The position numbers were made by a program, and so were the translations under genes. From Escallonia rubra (lineage: Eukaryota; Streptophyta; Magnoliopsida; Escalloniales; Escalloniaceae), in contig JAVXUO010000370.1 of assembly GCA_033065855.1 (NCBI GenBank), forward strand, positions 62,001 through 126,000: a stretch of DNA of 64,000 bases, given 5' to 3'. Shown here piece after piece: positions 61,595 through 64,000 of the stretch. Below the pieces are notes generated by a model. It did no database searches. It saw only the letters and a list, made by a program, of their open reading frames with translations, and had not been told where the DNA came from. The first letter of the stretch is position 1, and every line of letters begins with the position of its first letter.

Positions 61595-64000
61595 GTTAGA
61601 CCTAGTGAACTTCTGGATGTGTCAACACATTGTTAGGTAAAACAAAATGAATGGCACACCCTTGCACTGCATTAGTGTGCATACTTTGATGGAATAAACA
61701 TAACAAGTCAATTGCATGTAAAATAATCGCTCTCTTGCCTATGGAAATTTTATCCTAAACAGGAGTTAACCCTCCACAATAAGGTATCTTTAACACTTGA
61801 GATTGGAGAGCTTTCTATGTGGTTTTGTCTCTAGTCTCGATTTAGGGGCAGCAATAGGGAGGGTCGGATTGGCATTTAGTGGGCTGGAGACAGGCCTAGT
61901 ATCTCTGACGCAGCTGATGTCTCAAACGTCCATTTTCAGGTCATACTATGCTGAGCCAAATACTGGTCAATAACAGCCCTGCCCAATCTGGCCTGTTATC
62001 CTTTTAGAGGGGTAATGTGAATATGACGTATAGAAAATAAATAAAACCTGAAATCTCCACATGAAAAACTAATATTGTTTCTTTTATTTAGGAGGCTGAA
62101 ATTTCTGTACATGGGTAACTCTAAAACTGAAGGTCTTTATGTGGGTTCAAGCCCAGAAAAGGGACACCACTTCGATAGTAATCGTCTATTCCTGCTTTTA
62201 TCTTCATACAAATACGAACCTGTGATTTTAGATGCAGTTGATCAAATTATGATTTTTCTCCACTATGGTGACCTAAGTCACCAGTACGCGGAGCCACAGC
62301 GGCACTTTCGAAACTGCTGAGATTTGAGAGAGAGAGCGTCTTATTGTTATATTGCAACGCATCATTCTTATAGACAAAGGCGCTTTCACAGCTTTCAAAC
62401 CGAAATGGCTGATAATTAAATCAGCACGATGTATACGGAAAAAACCTTAATACTTGGAAAGAGGAGGGAAAAATTATGTCTAATTTTCATGTATTCTTTT
62501 CCGTGTATTAAATTTGCAATTTAGGATAAAAATATTAGAACTAAACTCTGTAATACTTGACCAAAAGTCCAGTTGGTTGAGCGGCTAAGAGCTGAATCAT
62601 CCTCTCTATGTAAACGTTCCCACTTCAATTCTCACTCAAGGCGGTTATGGCTGAAGTTACTATTTTACGAAAAACCTTCCTCCATAATTGATTAGTTCTT
62701 CGTGGTACACCACAGATGCAACGTGGTCGACCATCATTCACCGAGCAGGCGAGCATGACAATCTGTGCCAGAGAAATCGCAAATTTGAACTTCAGACCCC
62801 GAGCATCCATTGCGGATTTGCACCAAAAGCCCATATTTCTGCTTTTAGAGTGGGTCCGCCTACCTAAGGTGATGAACTTCGTGATCTAGATCGTGACGTA
62901 TCGTTGTGTTTTACCTTGTCTTGGCCCTTGGGTATGTGATGGAGTCAATACTGGGTCATACAAGCTTTTACCAGGCTTCATAAATTCGGATCTCAATTTC
63001 TCAGACCCTGAAAAGCACTGCCAAGAAACTCTCAATTTTATTGAGCCCATCAAGTGCTTAAAAATACTTGAATGCTCAGCTACTCTCAAACATCGTTCTT
63101 ATTAAAACTGGGGCAGTTTGTTCAGAGTATGTCGTCGACAATAGCTGGATGTCTTATTGCAGAACCATGGACAGCTGGTTTTCACGTGCATCAGCTTCAA
63201 ATTGGTCACAATGCTTTTCAGTTGAGAAGATTAATGAGTACAAATTTCAAACTTATCTATGCAATGTACTTCTGGAGATTACAAGAGAGCCTGAATGTAA
63301 ACTATTGTTGACTGGCGGTTTGTCCACCCAGCCCGCAACAATCTATTACGTATGAGCAACTGATCTACAACCCGGATTGAACCCAATAGTTGCAAAGTAA
63401 AAAGCATATGGGTGGGGTGGGTTCATGCATTGACCCCAAGTCTTATAGTTCTTGTCTTTTCATCATTGGTATGGGTTGGGTCGTTCTAATAGAAGTAATC
63501 ATTTTCATTGGCATTATTCTTTATATACCTCTATTATAAGTTGGTAAAAAGCTGTCTTAATTTCAGGGTAGTATAGTAGATAATGGACTTGCATGGTGCC
63601 TTGTAAATCTCCATGCTCCTTATGGCTCCAGAAAAGGAGGTATTGCAAAGATATACTGCCTAAATTTGAGGGCCAGTGGGTTGCCCTCATGGATTGCCTA
63701 TGGTCTAGATCTGCAGCCAACTTATCCTTTGGTATAAGTTGGCTTGCTGACTTGGTTGTTTCCATTCCTGGAATAGATTATACTACCCCTGCTCCAAGAC
63801 TTTAATCATCAATGGAAAAACACTTACTTCTTCTGCCAGTGCATGGCACCGAAATTGTCACAGTACCCCCTCTTGAAGCGCGCCTGTTCCACCCGAAGTA
63901 CACAGATTGAAAAGAAGAAGTAGAAAAGAAAGGATAAGTTATAGAAGCTTGTCTGGTGATCTGCCTACTTAAAGACAAAGAGACTGCATTCATCTTTCCC
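61595..64000. other. UTP12 intron 9 or downstream region, no exon recognised
   Basis: After the donor at 61595 I found no sequence for the remaining UTP12 C-terminus. A frame at 62893-63105 (PWVCDGVNTGSYKLLPGF) and a minus-strand frame at 63765-63514 have no recognisable family. Either intron 9 extends past 64000 or insertions have displaced the last exons. Confidence 0.5.
62570..62860 (+). mobile_element. tRNA-derived SINE candidate
   Basis: AGTTGGTTGAGCGGCTAAG at about 62571-62590 resembles an RNA polymerase III A box. A B-box-like CACTTCAATTCTCAC follows at about 62621-62635. Spacing of about 45 bp fits tRNA-derived SINEs. The 3' end and tail are unclear. Confidence 0.4.

Overview
The window is nuclear DNA of a flowering plant, most likely a eudicot. 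It is AT-rich, its genes are split by GT-AG introns, the proteins match plant families, transposons are dense, and it carries a nuclear insert of plastid DNA. I cannot name the species.

Three genes are supported. (1) At the left end, on the minus strand, is the first coding exon of a RABC2/Rab18-type small GTPase (2353-2497); the rest lies beyond base 1. (2) Also on the minus strand, a complete MORN-repeat phosphatidylinositol 4-phosphate 5-kinase runs from 24564 to 9832. Its eight coding exons join in phase to 842 codons plus a stop. (3) On the plus strand, a UTP12/WDR3 (U3 snoRNP) WD-repeat gene starts at 53438. Nine in-phase exons reach 61594 and encode 839 residues; the last roughly 110 residues are not in the window. 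Two telo-boxes precede its ATG, as is common in plant ribosome-biogenesis genes. The three genes have unrelated jobs (vesicle traffic, phosphoinositide signalling, rRNA processing) and do not form a cluster.

Most of the rest is mobile DNA and its debris. From left to right: a GTGTCCG-rich terminal-inverted-repeat (TIR) element (92-1458); a Helitron (5687-6424); a hAT-like element with another nested in it (6461-8451); a MULE with a perfect 9-bp target duplication inside PIP5K intron 5 (12755-13921); a decayed Ty3/gypsy retrotransposon in PIP5K intron 3 (15264-19661); a ~1-kb near-perfect palindrome (30787-31827) with a related element beside it; a second MULE with a perfect 9-bp target duplication and a 34-bp G-rich array (35288-36618); MITEs at 32700, 39728 and 41105; a plastid insert with a frameshifted psbM (about 44850-45948); and a pair of large LTR-like repeats facing each other (45949-52192).

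The most notable items are the long palindrome, the two MULEs with GC-rich cargo, the inverted LTR-like pair, and the degenerate copies of the Rab exon-1 end within its own first intron. No prokaryotic system, CRISPR array or functional RNA gene was found.
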